Positions 35,830-47,406 of a DNA stretch of 64,000 nt are shown one piece after another. The stretch lies in NCBI RefSeq assembly GCF_021462225.1, contig NC_061810.1:52021886-52085885 (forward strand), written 5' to 3'. The notes under the pieces are model-generated. The model saw nothing but the letters and a program-made list of their open reading frames with translations, had not been told where the DNA came from and searched no databases. Source of the stretch: Girardinichthys multiradiatus (lineage: Eukaryota > Chordata > Actinopteri > Cyprinodontiformes > Goodeidae). A program made the translations under genes and the position numbers. Positions within the stretch are counted from its first letter, which is position 1; every line of letters starts with the position of its first letter.

Positions 35830-36656
35830 TTCACTTCATTTGAACTCTTTAATGATAATAAATGATAATGATAATGGGTTTCTCTTCCTAGAAGCTACAC
35901 CTGGCCTGACTCTGTGTCTACCTATGACACCGTTCTGGAGAGGGACATCGTCCAAGCTTCTGCTGGCAACAACTTCCTACTCACCTTCTACAGATGATCC
36001 ACATGACCCTGTCTTTCAGTGTTTAACCCTTTCTCTCTCCTAGACATGGCTACTGACTGAGCTTCTACTGTAACTAACTCTATGTGCTCTCTTTCAGACT
36101 CTAACCTTGAAAACTGGATCAGAGTTGATCTGTTCTTTCTTTCTAGATGAAACGACTAAAGGAGCTACATCCATTAACATTTACTTTTCCTTCCCATAGA
36201 AAGTACTCCTGGATCAGTGCTTCTTTGTTCTCTTTGTGTCTCTGCTCTGTTCTCTCAAACCCCCAGTCGGTCGTGGCAGATGGCCGCTCACACTGAGCCT
36301 GGTTCTGGTTCTGCTGGAGGTTTCTTCCTGTTAAAAGGGAGTTTTTCCTCTCCACTGTCGCTACATGCATGCTCAGTATGAGGGATTGCTGCAAAGTCAA
36401 CACCAGTGACTGTCCACTGTCTCTACATGCTCATCCAGGAGGAGTGAATGCTGCAAGTCACTGACTGGATGCAATCTGCTGGGTTTCCTTAGATAGAAAA
36501 ACTTTTTATCCAATTTGAATAAATAACTGAATCTGACTGAACTGTTCAATGGTTACGATTAATTGGAATGTATGAAGCTGACTGTTGTGAAGAACCTTGA
36601 GACAACATGTGTTGTGAATTGGCGCTATAGAAATAAACCTGAATTGAATTGAACAC
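35830..36656 (+). repeat. L2-type LINE 3' region, plus orientation
   Basis: Contains GGTTTCTTCCTGTTAAAAGG, CAATCTGCTGGGTTTCCTTA and a 3' end near 36600-36655 with GTTGTGAATTGGCGCTATAG, then AATAAACCTGAATTGAATTG. These are hallmarks of a very common fish L2-type 3' UTR. No coding sequence remains. The copy at 44325-45484 plus 54247-54370 is the same family on the minus strand. Confidence 0.7.
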
Positions 36657-39360
36657 ACTGACCTGCACTAAACACTTCACCCACCAAACTGCACATATTT
36701 TTACTCATTGGTCTTTATTGTTAGATTTACCTTTGTATGTTACATTTAGATTTCTTTTTACTTAAGTATTGGGCTTCTTAACCGGGACATGATTCCAAAT
36801 CTTCGCTGGTATGACAATAAAAAAAATCCTTGAATGTGCTTTAACCAGATCAAGGGACACAAACAGCTTTCTGGGAGTGTGCAGTGCCAGACAACGCTGG
36901 GTCCTGTTCTGCAGGTACTTTATGCAACTCTTTTATGAATGTAGCCACGATGGCTGTTGATGTGGTTACAGAGGTGGTTTTAACTTGTGTGATGCCCTGG
37001 TACCCCTGTTTTGTTATGAGCAGTCTTGACTTCTCTGCAGCCTTGGGTTAGGTCATTAAAGATCTAGTTGCACCTGAGAGGTGGGAATGACTGTCTATAA
37101 AGCTGGGTCAGGAAAAGTATCTGTGTCTCTCACTCTTTTTGTTTTGATCTCCCCGGCTTACTGGGAGGCTGTTTTTCGACATGGGTAATGTTTTGTTACA
37201 GACAACTTTTGCATTTTATTGCATTTACTGTTACTATTCAGGCAGGATAGCTTTTACCATTGACATACACATTCTTTTTTCCAGTGAAGTGTCTTTTGTT
37301 AAATGAATAAAAAAAATAGAGAAAAGCTAAGCTTTGTCTGTGGAGTCTCTTCTTTTGTTACCAACTGCGAGGCAGTTCTCTAAATATAGAAGACAATTCA
37401 GTCTCAGATGTTATTTCTTTTTGACCGTCGTTCATATAATATCTGTAACTATCAGGTAGATAAAGAAGCTCTACAGCAGATGAATGACTGAAGAAACAGA
37501 AAACTGTGCAAACAGCCCAGGAGATTATTTAAGACAAGGGCGAGGAAGAGAAATGTCACTTTGATATAAAGGGTATATTGTTCTTTATTTTGATGTGTTG
37601 GATGTGCCACAAAATCACAAATCCTTGTGGGGAAAAAACTCTCAGGTTGGATGAACATATTTATTTTCAGTTTCTCTGAAGGAAGATATTTTGACGTCTA
37701 AAGGTATAATCTGCAAACTACAACCACTTGAACTCTACCCCAGGCAACAAGTATAAAGAGAAAACGCTCACATGAAGTAACAAAAAAGCCTTGATCTACA
37801 ATCTGTTGTCCACTCTTCCTTAAAGGACATGTTTATGGAGAGCACGATTGTTAGTTTTTCTGCCGATACCTGAGTTGCAGAGAGGAGGGGCTGAATACAA
37901 ATAGATGCATATTTTCCAACTTTTGTTTGCAAAAAACTTTGAAAACCGTGTTTCATTTTCCTTCCACATCAGACTTTTCTGCAACGTTTTGTCGTTCTGA
38001 CACATAAAAGGATATAGGACACATACATAATACTCTTTTCCACACATTATGTGTAAAAGTATAATGAAAATCTGACAGGGCAGGCAGTGCGTGAAGGAGG
38101 AAACTAGTGCATTGATGTTGAGGTGTAGGAAGGCACAGAAGAAACAGAAACCTCAGAGGTAAACAACGGTTGGGGAAAGCAGAAAACAGGGAGACTTACT
38201 GCTTTGCAGCAGAAAGAAGCAAGATCAAATGCAGAGGATGGAAAGAGAAGATAATGGAGGAGAGTTGTTGGAGAAGGAGGAGGGGTGGTAATGAATAATC
38301 CAACAGACAGTATATAAAGTAATTGGATATGGCTCATAAAACAATAAATATGTTGTGAAAGCAAACAAACTGCAAAGAATAAATTCTGATCACCGTGTTA
38401 GGTAAGGACAAAGAAACTGAAAGAACTGAGTCTGATAATTTCATTGACACCAAGATATGCACCAACACTGTTAAATCTGCAGCTGGTGGTGAAGCTGAGC
38501 CAAATCATGAACAAGGAGGGAAGGCCCTGAAAAGCTGAACAACTCAGAGAGGAAAAGCCCAGGGAAGCCCTGCTGCAGCTTCTGCAAACAGGAGAAGGAT
38601 CCCCTCTTCTGCATGCTGCAGTCAGAATCTCCTCATTAACACAACAGTCATGCAGGCTGTTTCTCTCTGTAGCCTGCAGACCCGCACCAAGCTTGCAGAG
38701 CAGATCATGCACCACAAATAGCATGCATCAACAAAAGCCTACTGCTCTGGCCTGCAATGCTATTAATCACATCTTAATGTTGGTGTTAGAGCTAAATTCT
38801 GTGTTTTTAATATATAACTCTGTAAAACAAATTTGATGCACCAAATACAATATGGGAAAGCTGCCTTCCTGTGGTGTTTATTTGTTTAAAACCAGCTGAA
38901 ATTATAAATGAATAAGGAAGATAATGAAGGACAATGGGAGGTTATGAGTTTTGTAAGTGGTTCATCGTGGAAGCAAGCCGACAGAAGGGAAGTCCATTCA
39001 GCTCCACTGGAAACAAGGCGTTTACTTTTAGGCCCCATCCCCCAATTCCGGGGGAGAAATTTTCCTTTTCTTTTTCTCTACGTTCATTTTTCTACATTTC
39101 CTTAGCTAAACCACTTTTATGTACACCAAACAGTTAGAACTACAAGCAGTTGAATCAGAAAGTAAACAGACTGCCATCACCCCCAATCTCAGTCTCAGCT
39201 GCTCTCCCCTGCAGCTTCTACATGCACAAACAGCAAATCTGCAGAAAGCACAGAGCTCACAGATTCTGAAAATATAAGTTTTGTCAAAATCCACCCAAGA
39301 ATTACTAAACCAGCAGCAAAAGAAGACCAGAAATATCACTCATAATCTAAAAGCTTTCTT
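36657..39360. other. No gene recognised
   Basis: AT-rich DNA with short unsupported frames. A TGACAATAAAAAAAATCCTTG string at about 36808-36828 resembles a polyadenylated repeat end. Purine-rich tracts occur at 38200-38300. Introns of a host gene on the minus strand are possible, given the promoter-like regions further right. Confidence 0.4.
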
Positions 39361-39560
39361 ACCTTTGTAATTTTCTCCCCCAAGTCTATAATCCTTTGTT
39401 TCATTTACTACATCTCCCAGAGTGTTTTGTCAGCGAGTTTCTGCTTCCAGGTCCGGATACAAGGAGCTGATTCGACAAATGTAATCAGCTCTTCGTCTTT
39501 CTGCAGCTGGTGATTGGTGGGACCGAGGTCAACGTGTTTAGTATAATCTGACTCCATTGG
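39361..39560 (-). promoter_or_regulatory. Candidate host promoter and first exon (minus strand)
   Basis: ACTACATCTCCCAG at 39407-39420 fits the ZNF143/Staf element of vertebrate promoters. A CCAAT-like box (reverse ATTGG) lies near 39515 and 39555. On the minus strand the text TTACAAAG/GTAAGAAAG places a good splice donor at 39362-39361, so a short non-coding first exon could run from about 39450 to 39363. No ATG-initiated frame of note lies in it. The gene body would lie to the left, but no exon was identified there. Confidence 0.35.
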
Positions 39561-40439
39561 CTCTACAGATTAATAGGAGGGGTCATTTTGGACCAATTTG
39601 GACCAACCAAACTCAAGTTATTGTTCTGTGTAAAGCTGCCTGTCAGTGAATATGTTGCAGTTGGAGAGAAAGAGAGCAGTTTCTCATAGATTTACTAAAA
39701 ATGGAAAATAAATGTGGGTAATTTAAAAAAAAATTTTTTAAACATAAAAAAGTTTAAGATTTGCAAGAAAAAGTGGCGCCAACATGTGCCATACTGTGCC
39801 AATGGCTAATTACGTCTTTACTAAAAGCTCTGTAACTTTGCTTTAGTTTACCTTAGCTGCATGAATCTTTGCACAGCTAACGCCTACAAGTGGATTTAGT
39901 TTTCAAGTTTGTAGCCTTATTCATGATATTTCTAAAAGGTTTATACATTGTACAATGCAGAAAAACATCTGGCAATGGAAAAAATCTTTTTCATTTTTTT
40001 CTGTGCTCCATCCTCATTATCTACACTTCTGTTGGAATCTCCTAAGTGTTTCATTTACTTTGATACCAAGATTATTTAAATAGAGTTTGTAATTGCTGAA
40101 AAAAAGTCAATTAGATTTGGGTATGTTATTTAAAGCACAAACTTCATAAAAACCAATTGGGGCTTAAGAGGTTCTGATCTCTGAATGAGACATAAAGAAG
40201 AAAGATTTTTGAAGTTATAAATACTAAATAAAAAAGCAGTGGGAGGATTTGACTTTAATATCAACCAAGCGCACATTTGTTCTTCATTTTGAAACCCAAA
40301 CTAGACACCCTCTCTGCTCCCTGATTCTTTTATCCAAGAGGCGTATCAAAAAACTCGGTCTAGAAGCAGCTCCAACATCCAAAAACATTTGAATTTATCA
40401 TCCAGGAAGTTGCACGTTTTTAACAGACTTAGAATAATC
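39561..40439. other. No gene recognised
   Basis: AT-rich DNA between the two promoter-like regions. Nothing else was seen. Confidence 0.5.
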
Positions 40440-41110
40440 TGTTTCTATTTGAGAGAGATGTAGTCCGAGTACAAACCAGTTTGTTTTTGATCCTAGGGCA
40501 CCCCAAGTCCCCCAGTGCTCCTGGGCTCCATGCACCGACTCCCTCTGAGAGCAGAGCGCTCGTTAAACTGTGAGCCGCTCCGGATAAAAGGGCCTTAAAG
40601 CGAGCAGCTTACAAAACACAAAGAACCCAGGAGTGCTCTTAAAGATTTCATTCAAGCTACTTAAAGTTCGTTAGAAATGCGGGACAAGGGTGTGTTCACG
40701 TCTTTAATGGCAATACCTTCAACAGATAACCGCTGATGCTTCTGTATGATTGAGTACAGATCAACACATAATTACAGGCTTTAAAGCAGCAGCAACACTC
40801 CCAAGGAGGCATGTTCAGTCACACAGAGCAGCTCCACATGTCCCAGAATCAGCAGCCAAGGATGCTCGCAGGGAGCCAAGTGCGCGCAACAAAACTCGCA
40901 CGTACGGAGAAAAAATGCGCATAAAGGAGAAGCCTCTTACCGTCTGTTCTAGAGCCAGTTTGCAGCCGAAGCAGCGAGAATGTTGGCGTGAAGGAGAGGA
41001 AGAGCAGAAAGTGTCCTCCGTTGCTCGACTCGCTGCCATCAGCAAACAAACACATTCACTCAGAGAGGCGTAGGCGGGCGGGGTGAGGAGGAGCGCGGAT
41101 GGATGCCGAA
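40440..41110. promoter_or_regulatory. CpG-rich promoter-like region
   Basis: The block is GC- and CpG-richer than all DNA around it (GCGCGCAAC, GCACGTACGG, GGCGGGCGGGG). On the plus strand GATAAAAGG at about 40584-40592 could serve as a TATA box. On the minus strand CTAGAACAGACG/GTAAGAGG gives a splice donor at about 40941. The frames at 40750-41073 and 40815-41246 overlap on opposite strands and are probably by-products of GC content. It could be the 5' end of a host gene on either strand. Confidence 0.35.
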
Positions 41111-41398
41111 TCAGGACGTGAGTATGGGCGAAAGAGGAGAGGGGAGGATTAGAGAAGATCGAGGTCAGGAGTGGGAGAAGGAGACATGAAATTAATAGAG
41201 AGGTGGGAATAAATAAAATGGAATTATGGTGAAAAGAAGAGAGCAAAGAAGGGTTAGGGTTAGAGATAGGATAGATTAGGAAAGATGATGGGATGAATGA
41301 GGAGTGAGATGATGAAGGAAAAATAAAGACAGAAGAAAAGCTGATTTTTATTTAGTAACATGATGCTCTGCAGCTCAGACACTCAATTCACAATTCAC

Positions 41399-42895
41399 TG
41401 TTGGAATTATGATTATTGATTAATTAATATTTATCAAGAATTATAATTAACGATCATAATTTGAGGAAATTAATTTCTTAACCAAAATCCTCATTTATGA
41501 ATTGAGACCAGAGATATTTCTGGTGTTGTAATTGTAGCTCAACGCCTTTGATAATTACAACTGTTAAATACTCAGTAATAATTCATAACTATTACCAGAG
41601 ATGTCACTGTTTAATAGACCGTTTCTGCCGAAACGTGGGGAACTTTTAACCTTATCTTGACTGACGAATTACTCTTGCACAAAATAAACCCAGAAACGCC
41701 TTCTCTTTATCTATGTGAATATTTATTAAATCACAGCCTGATACAATCCGCTCTTCCGATTTAATAATCTTCACCTACTCAAACATGCAAAGTTCTACAC
41801 AAAAAGGCAAAAATATCTAACTAAACAAAATAAAGCAAAACAGCAGGGATTGTGTATGAGATCAAACCAGCAGTTATGGCAAAATAAAAGGGGAATATGG
41901 TGTTGAACGAAGCTTTGAGTGCGTCCCTCCCAAAGTGTAGCTCAGCGGGACACGGGCAGTCATAAACCTTCCCCCAGCAAGGTTGTACAACTCAGCCCAC
42001 ACAAAGGATCATAAACCCTTTTGGCGGCCAACCAGTAAAACATGAAGTTTAAGACAAAGAAAATGGTTGATTTTCTTATAGCGGTCCAGTTTCACAGTGC
42101 ACCTGCGCTCAGGTGTTTACACGGTAAGGACACACTTGCGAGACACGGCGGCCTCTGAAAGTACCAGCAAGTTTTAAAACAATGGCAGGCACATACAATT
42201 CAGAACACATAAGGCTCTAAATGGCGACTCTAATCGCACTAAAATTTCCTCTACCCTGCCCAGACTATTTCTAAGAGAGAAATAAAATTAAAGGATGGGT
42301 TTTACTTTGTTGAAGTCTTCCTTCTGAGCAGAGGGAGAGAGAAGGAAGGGGAAAGTTGGAAGTTAACGTGCGTCCACAGTTAACTTCAGGAAGAGCGGTC
42401 AATCTTCGTCCTTTGGCCTCCTTGGCGAAAAGGAAAAATATGATCTGACCGTCAGCAGTTGACTAGAACCAAGCAAGGAGGGAAAGTTGCGTCTCCCTGA
42501 AACTCCGTGGTTTTGGTTACATGTTAAACTCACGTCTTCGATTGGCAAAGTGACATTTCTTGCCTTCTCAATACAGAAACCTCTTTCATGAATTTTTTGT
42601 TTGCCAACGAAGGAGAATAAATGAAATCCACTTGGGACTCTTCTCCAGAACTGATGCGCTTCAGTTGCTGGTCCGGTCTCTGAAAAGCGCTTCTTTCAAA
42701 CGTTTGCCTTCCTATATTGCCTCCTGTGGCGTCAGACCTGGGACGGCCCCGTCATATCAGCCGCAGTGGCTGCTGGGTTTTGTAGGACAGACTATCCTGC
42801 GGTACAAACTGGCTGATGATGTTGGAAAGGCATAGTGGCGTCCAGCAATGTGCAAATGGTCCAATATTCAGCAAACAAGTGGTCCAACATTACCA
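41399..42895 (+). mobile_element. Long LTR-like element (solo LTR candidate)
   Basis: Starts TGTTGGAATTATG after ATTCAC (41393-41398). ATTCAC recurs at 42896-42901 after ...CATTACCA. An alternative right end is CCAACA at 42888, a perfect inverse of TGTTGG. Either way the block has TG...CA ends and looks like an LTR of about 1.5 kb with no internal coding region. The right half is less AT-rich, as a promoter-bearing LTR can be. Boundaries are uncertain. Confidence 0.45.
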
Positions 42896-42978
42896 ATTCA
42901 CAACACTTCGTCATATTGGGGAACTTTACAAAGTCATTTCAATTTAATCGTACAGATTCCAAGTCAAGTAGCTACATA

Positions 42979-44248
42979 CAGGGGTTGGACAATGAAACTG
43001 AAACACCTGGTTTTAGACCACAATAAATTATTAGTATGGTGTAGGGCCTCCTTTTGCGGCCAATACAGCATCAATTCGTCTTGGGAATGACATATACAAG
43101 TCCTGCACAGTGGTCAGAGGGATTTTAAGCCATTCTTCTTGCAGGATAGTGGCCAGGTCACTACGTGATACTGGTGCAGGAAAACGTTTCCTGACTCGCT
43201 CCTCCAAAACACCCCAAAGTGACTCAATAATATTTAGATCTGGTGACTGTGCAGGCCATGGGAGATGTTCAACTTCACTTTCATGTTCATCAAACCAATC
43301 TTTCACCAGTCTTGCTGTGTGTATTGGTGCATTGTCATCCTGATACACGGCACCGCCTTCAGGATACAATGTTTGAACCATTGGATGCACATGGTCCTCA
43401 AGAATGGTTCGGTAGTCCTTGGCAGTGACGTGCCCATCTAGCACAAGTATTGGGCCAAGGGAATGCCATGATATGGCAGCCCAAACCATCACTGATCCAC
43501 CCCCATGCTTCACTCTGGGCATGCAACAGTCTGGGTGGTACGCTTCTTTGGGGCTTCTCCACACCGTAACTCTCCTGGATGTGGGGAAAACAGTAAAGGT
43601 GGACTCATCAGAGAACAATACATGTTTCACATTGTCCACAGCCCAAGATTTGCGCTACTTGCACCATTGAAACCGACGTTTGGCATTGGCATGAGTGACC
43701 AAAGGTTTGGCTATAGCAGCCCGGCCGTGTATATTGACCCTGTGGAGCTCCTGACGGACAGTTCTGGTGGAAACAGGAGAGTTGAGGTGCACATTTAATT
43801 CTGCCGTGATTTGGGCAGCCGTGGTTTTATGTTTTTTGGATACAATCCGGGTTAGCACCCGAACATCCCTTTCAGACAGCTTCCTCTTGCGTCCACAGTT
43901 AATCCTGTTGGATGTGGTTCGTCCTTCTTGGTGGTATGCTGACATTACCCTGAATACCGTAGCTCTTGGTACATCACAAAGACTTGCTGTCTTGGTCACA
44001 GATGCGCCAGCAAGACGTGCACCAACAATTTGTCCTCTTTTGAACTCTGGTATGTCACCCATAATGTTGTGTACATTTTAATATTTTGAGCAAAACTGTG
44101 CTCTTACCCTGTTAATTGAACCTTCACACTCTGCTCTTACTGGTGCAATGTGCAATCAATGAAGACTGGCTACCAGGCTGGTCCAATTTAGCCATGAAAC
44201 CTCCCACACTAAAATGACAGGTGTTTCAAATTCATTGTCCAACCCCTG
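42979..44248 (-). mobile_element. Near-complete Tc1 transposon (second family)
   Basis: Ends CAGGGGTTGGACAATGAAAC (left) and its near inverse TTCATTGTCCAACCCCTG (right), each next to TA (42977-42978, 44249-44250). Length is 1270 bases with ~33-base inverted repeats and a minus-strand transposase. The family differs from the one at 32-33.7 kb. It sits ~80 bases right of the LTR-like element. Confidence 0.88.
43031..44062 (-). pseudogene. Tc1 transposase with one in-frame stop
   Basis: Two minus-strand frames, 44062-43655 and 43639-43031, are in the same phase and are separated by a single TAG. The first holds the DNA-binding half (MGDIPEFKRGQIVGARLAG, NCGRKRKLSERD). The second holds the catalytic half with LFSDESTF (first Asp), YQDDNAPIHT (second Asp) and SPDLNIIESLW (Glu), ending FPRRIDAVLAAKGG. 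Combined length fits the family (about 340). Apart from the stop the copy looks well kept. It would act as a cut-and-paste enzyme at TA sites; as read, only a truncated protein would form. Confidence 0.88.
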
Positions 44249-44324
44249 TACATTCCAGTCGATCCTAGTTATCAAACACTGTAGTCAAATTCATTTAATT
44301 GTTCAAATTGGTTAAAAGGTTTTT

Positions 44325-45484
44325 CATCTAAGGCACCTAGTAGACAGTTGCTTGCATTGTGGTGTTGACTTTGCAGCAATCCCTAATGCTGAGCATGCAT
44401 GTAGTACCAGTGGAAAGGAAAGCTCCCCTTTAACAGGAAGAAACCTCCAGCAGAACCAGAATCTGGCTTAAAGCCACCTGCTTTGAGAGAAGAGAGGAGA
44501 CATACAAAAAGAACACAGAAGCACTGATCCAGGAGTAGTTTCTATGGGAAAGAAAAGTAAAATATTAAAGGCAGTAGTAGCTCCTTTAGAGGATTCATCT
44601 AGGACAGAAAGACAGCTAAGCAGATGAACTCTAAGCCAGTTTTCAAGGTTAGAGTCTGAAAGAGAGCACATAGAGTTAGTCACAGTAGAAGCTCAGCCAG
44701 TAGCCATGTCTAGGAGAGAGAAAGGGTTAAACACTGAAAGACAGGGCCATGTGGATCATATGTAAGAGTAGGACATGAAGTTGGTGGCAGCAGTAAATGG
44801 TCTGCACTTGTATAGCGCTTCATTAAGTCCGAGGACCCCAAAGCGCTTTACACTACAGACAGTCATCCATCCATTGACACTCTGACAGTCGTAACCTACA
44901 CTGTAGCCATAGCTGCCCTGGGGCACACTGATAGAGGAGGCTACCATACAATCTGCGCCACCGAACCTTCTAAAAATCATCAGATGGCAAGGCAAATTGA
45001 GTGTCTTGCCCTAGGAGAAAATGACACAGACAAACGGAGTGGAGGTTTGAACCGGCAACCCACCAGTTAGAGGATGAACCCCTACAACTGTCGCCACCGT
45101 CGCTCCAGTGACACAGCCAATGACCCCCTCCAGGAAAGTCTCACAGCTAAACACAGAGCCAGGTCAGATGTAGCTTCTAGGCACAGAAAAACAGACAGAA
45201 AGAACAAGAAGTTAAAAGCTGAAATAACAGCAAATAATGCAAAATTGGAGAGTAGTATGAGAATGTAGCAGAGAGGGTGAAAGTGGTCATTATGTCCTCC
45301 AGCAGCCTAAGCCTATAGCAGCATAACTACAGAGATAGCTCAGGATAACCTAAGCCACTCTAACTATAAGCTTTATCAAAAAGGAAAGTTTTAAGCCTAG
45401 CCTTAAAAGTAGACAGGGTGTCTGCCTCACGGACTAAAACTGGGAGCTGGTTCCACAGGAGAGGAGCCTGATAACTAAAGGATC
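44325..45484 (-). repeat. L2-type LINE 3' region, minus orientation, first part
   Basis: Reverse of the family at 35830-36656: GCAGCAATCCC, AACAGGAAGAAACCTCCAGC and ACTGATCCAGGAGTA appear in the expected reverse order. It is interrupted by a SINE (44772-45075), then runs on to GGAGCCTGATAACTAAAGGATC at 45484. The same repeat resumes at 54247 after 8.76 kb of inserted DNA. Confidence 0.65.
44772..45075 (-). mobile_element. tRNA-derived SINE, reverse copy
   Basis: Reads on the plus strand AAATGGTCTGCACTTGTATAG, then AAGCGCTTTACACTAC, GTGTCTTGCCCTAGGAG and GGTTTGAACCGGCAACCC, the reverse of the SINE at 34172-34422. Nested inside the L2-type repeat. Confidence 0.65.
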
Positions 45485-45640
45485 TGTCATAATTTCAATT
45501 AGGTGGTGGACCAGAGGTGCAGGACGAGCAGAGACAGTTAGTGAGATGATCACACTTTAATGAACTGAGCCAACTTACAAATTCCGGTGCTGGCTTAACA
45601 GGTGATCCAGGTAACAAAGTTCATGAACAACAGTCCTGGT

Positions 45641-45928
45641 TGTTGGATGGGTGCGAAAACTTATCACTCATGAAAAAACGTTGTGCTATAGTGCAGTTGC
45701 ACTCCGCTCTGGTATGCAGTCCTCCCTGTGTGTGTGGGATCATCGTTATCTATTCACACACACACCCACACACACACACCCTCTCTGAACTGTCTGTTGA
45801 ACTGTGCATATAAATAAAGAGATAGGGTGTCAAAACTTTGTAGTTTCACTGCAAAGTGAGCTACCCTTGCTGCAAGTAACTCTGACTGTATCGTTCTTAC
45901 CTCTTAGTTGACTTAATAATACCTAACA
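45641..45928 (+). repeat. ERV-1 5' LTR
   Basis: 288 bases, TGTTGGATGGGTGCG to AATACCTAACA. ATAAATAAAG at about 45809 could serve as TATA or polyadenylation signal. A short CA-rich tract lies at about 45755-45780, expanded in the 3' LTR. Confidence 0.9.
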
Positions 45929-45933
45929 TTTAT

Positions 45934-45952
45934 TGGTCCTTCGTAGCCGGAT
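45934..45952 (+). other. Primer binding site, tRNA-Tyr type
   Basis: TGGTCCTTCGTAGCCGGA lies 5 bases after the LTR. It matches the complement of the 3' end of vertebrate tRNA-Tyr if one T is an insertion. Reverse transcription would start here. Confidence 0.6.
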
Positions 45953-46066
45953 TAATTCAATAACCTTATTTCTCTTTGCTTTAACAGTGACTCTGGGATC
46001 CGTGGGGGAAGCCTGACGTCGAGCGAAGCACCGCTGCACAGCCTCCATTAGCCGGAGTGGCTGAAA

Positions 46067-46094
46067 GTCCAGGTGTGTGAATTCACACCTGGAC
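46067..46094 (+). promoter_or_regulatory. Leader stem-loop, possible dimer or packaging element
   Basis: GTCCAGGTGTG and CACACCTGGAC form a perfect 11-bp stem around TGAATT. The place, between primer site and gag, is where retroviral dimerisation and packaging hairpins lie. Ahead of gag, GAG/GTGAGA at 46155-46163 is a good major splice donor. Confidence 0.5.
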
Positions 46095-46701
46095 AGTGGG
46101 TTACCGCCTTCCTCGGCGCCGGGTGACTCTCACAGGATCCAAGAAGTCAACTCCGAGGTGAGACAGTTTTAAAATACAGTACATAAGATAAGAAAAAGTC
46201 GTTGGTAGTGTGTCGCCGTTAAGGACACTGCATTGGGAAGGTTTTATTCCACCGTGAAGGGAATAGCGATCAATTAGGTAGGGCCCCGCCGGGAAGGGGA
46301 TCAAATAAAACGACTAAGAGTTATTCCCCTGCGAGGGAATAGAATAAGCGCTATAAAAGTAAAAAGAACGGAATAAATTGAGCTCATAAAATAACACCAA
46401 GTTAACTTAGAAAAATTACAAGGTACCTGAAACTAACTGTGTGACTGTGTTGTGTGTATATGGAGGACTAAGCATTTTAATAGAATCATAGCAGGATTCT
46501 GCTAGTCCTGTGTTTTCTTTTGCCCAGATTAAAACTACGTACTGGTGACTTTGGAGATTCAGGTCGGATTTCATTCCAGAAAATTAACACCACTGCGAAT
46601 TAGTCGCAGTAGAAGGGCGTGTTAATGTCCTCTCCTTAAAGTCTCATGCCAGTGAACTTTTATCTGGGACATTCATAGTTTGAAGAAAATAACAAAGAAC
46701 A

Positions 46702-46965
46702 ATGGGGAAGGGACAGAGCAAAAGCTCTGATTTAAAAGGAGATGTAAAGTTTATGGAAAATTATGTGAAGGGGGCCGAAAAAATATGTACACGATGGCAT
46801 AAAAAATACGGATTTTCAGGTAACTTAATTATCACTGAAATCCTAAAACTACACGGGGATCTTAAACTGGAGATTATGCATTCAAAAGAATCAAGAGACA
46901 ATAAAAAACCTTGCCAGATTATAATTTCTAAAGGGACCTTTCAGTCCCTGAGTGCAGACAGTTAA
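46702..46965 (+). pseudogene. ERV-1 gag, matrix start
   Basis: 87 codons starting MGKGQSKSSD in good context (GAACAATGG). Gly2 with Ser6 fits N-myristoylation, which would anchor Gag at the membrane. The rest (KFMENYVKGAEKICTRWHKK) fits a helical matrix domain. The frame ends at a stop at 46963-46965. Gag-like text continues with stops and shifts to about 47400. Capsid and nucleocapsid cannot be followed, and a foreign block starts at 47407. Confidence 0.65.
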
Positions 46966-47406
46966 TAAACAGATTAAAACAAAAAGATGAATTAAAAAAA
47001 CAACAATAAGAGCAGCTTTTAACTGACATAGCCATAATACTGAGGCCTTAAGAAAAGCACAGGAAAAAACTTTCAGCTTAACTGAAAACAAATAAAGGGG
47101 GGCGGACCGCCGCCCATCCTAGTTTAGAATACCAAGGTAGCCCCAAATTATAATGGTGTTATACTACCAACAATATCATGATAAAATGCAAAAGATTCAT
47201 TTTACAGGGAAATAATTCCATATTTGGCTCAGATTGTGTGCATTCTTGATTTTTCCTCTTTGAGAGAAGTTAAATTTCAGCTCTGTGAGGCGACCTTGAC
47301 AAAGAGATACAGCTGCCTGAAAACAGAGATAAAACTTCTGCACAAACAGCAGAAGCCTGTCTCTGCTGAAAGGTCTGAAAAAAATTGTAACTCTACCCTG
47401 CATGTG

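Noticed and set aside
40815..41246. 143-codon minus-strand frame in the CpG-rich block
   Set aside because: Overlaps another long frame on the opposite strand, has no motif, and a likely splice donor lies inside it. Probably a by-product of GC content.
44325..45484. CRISPR-like or tandem array
   Set aside because: Repeated-looking words come from dispersed LINE and SINE text without regular spacers. No CRISPR-type array exists in the window, as expected for an animal genome.
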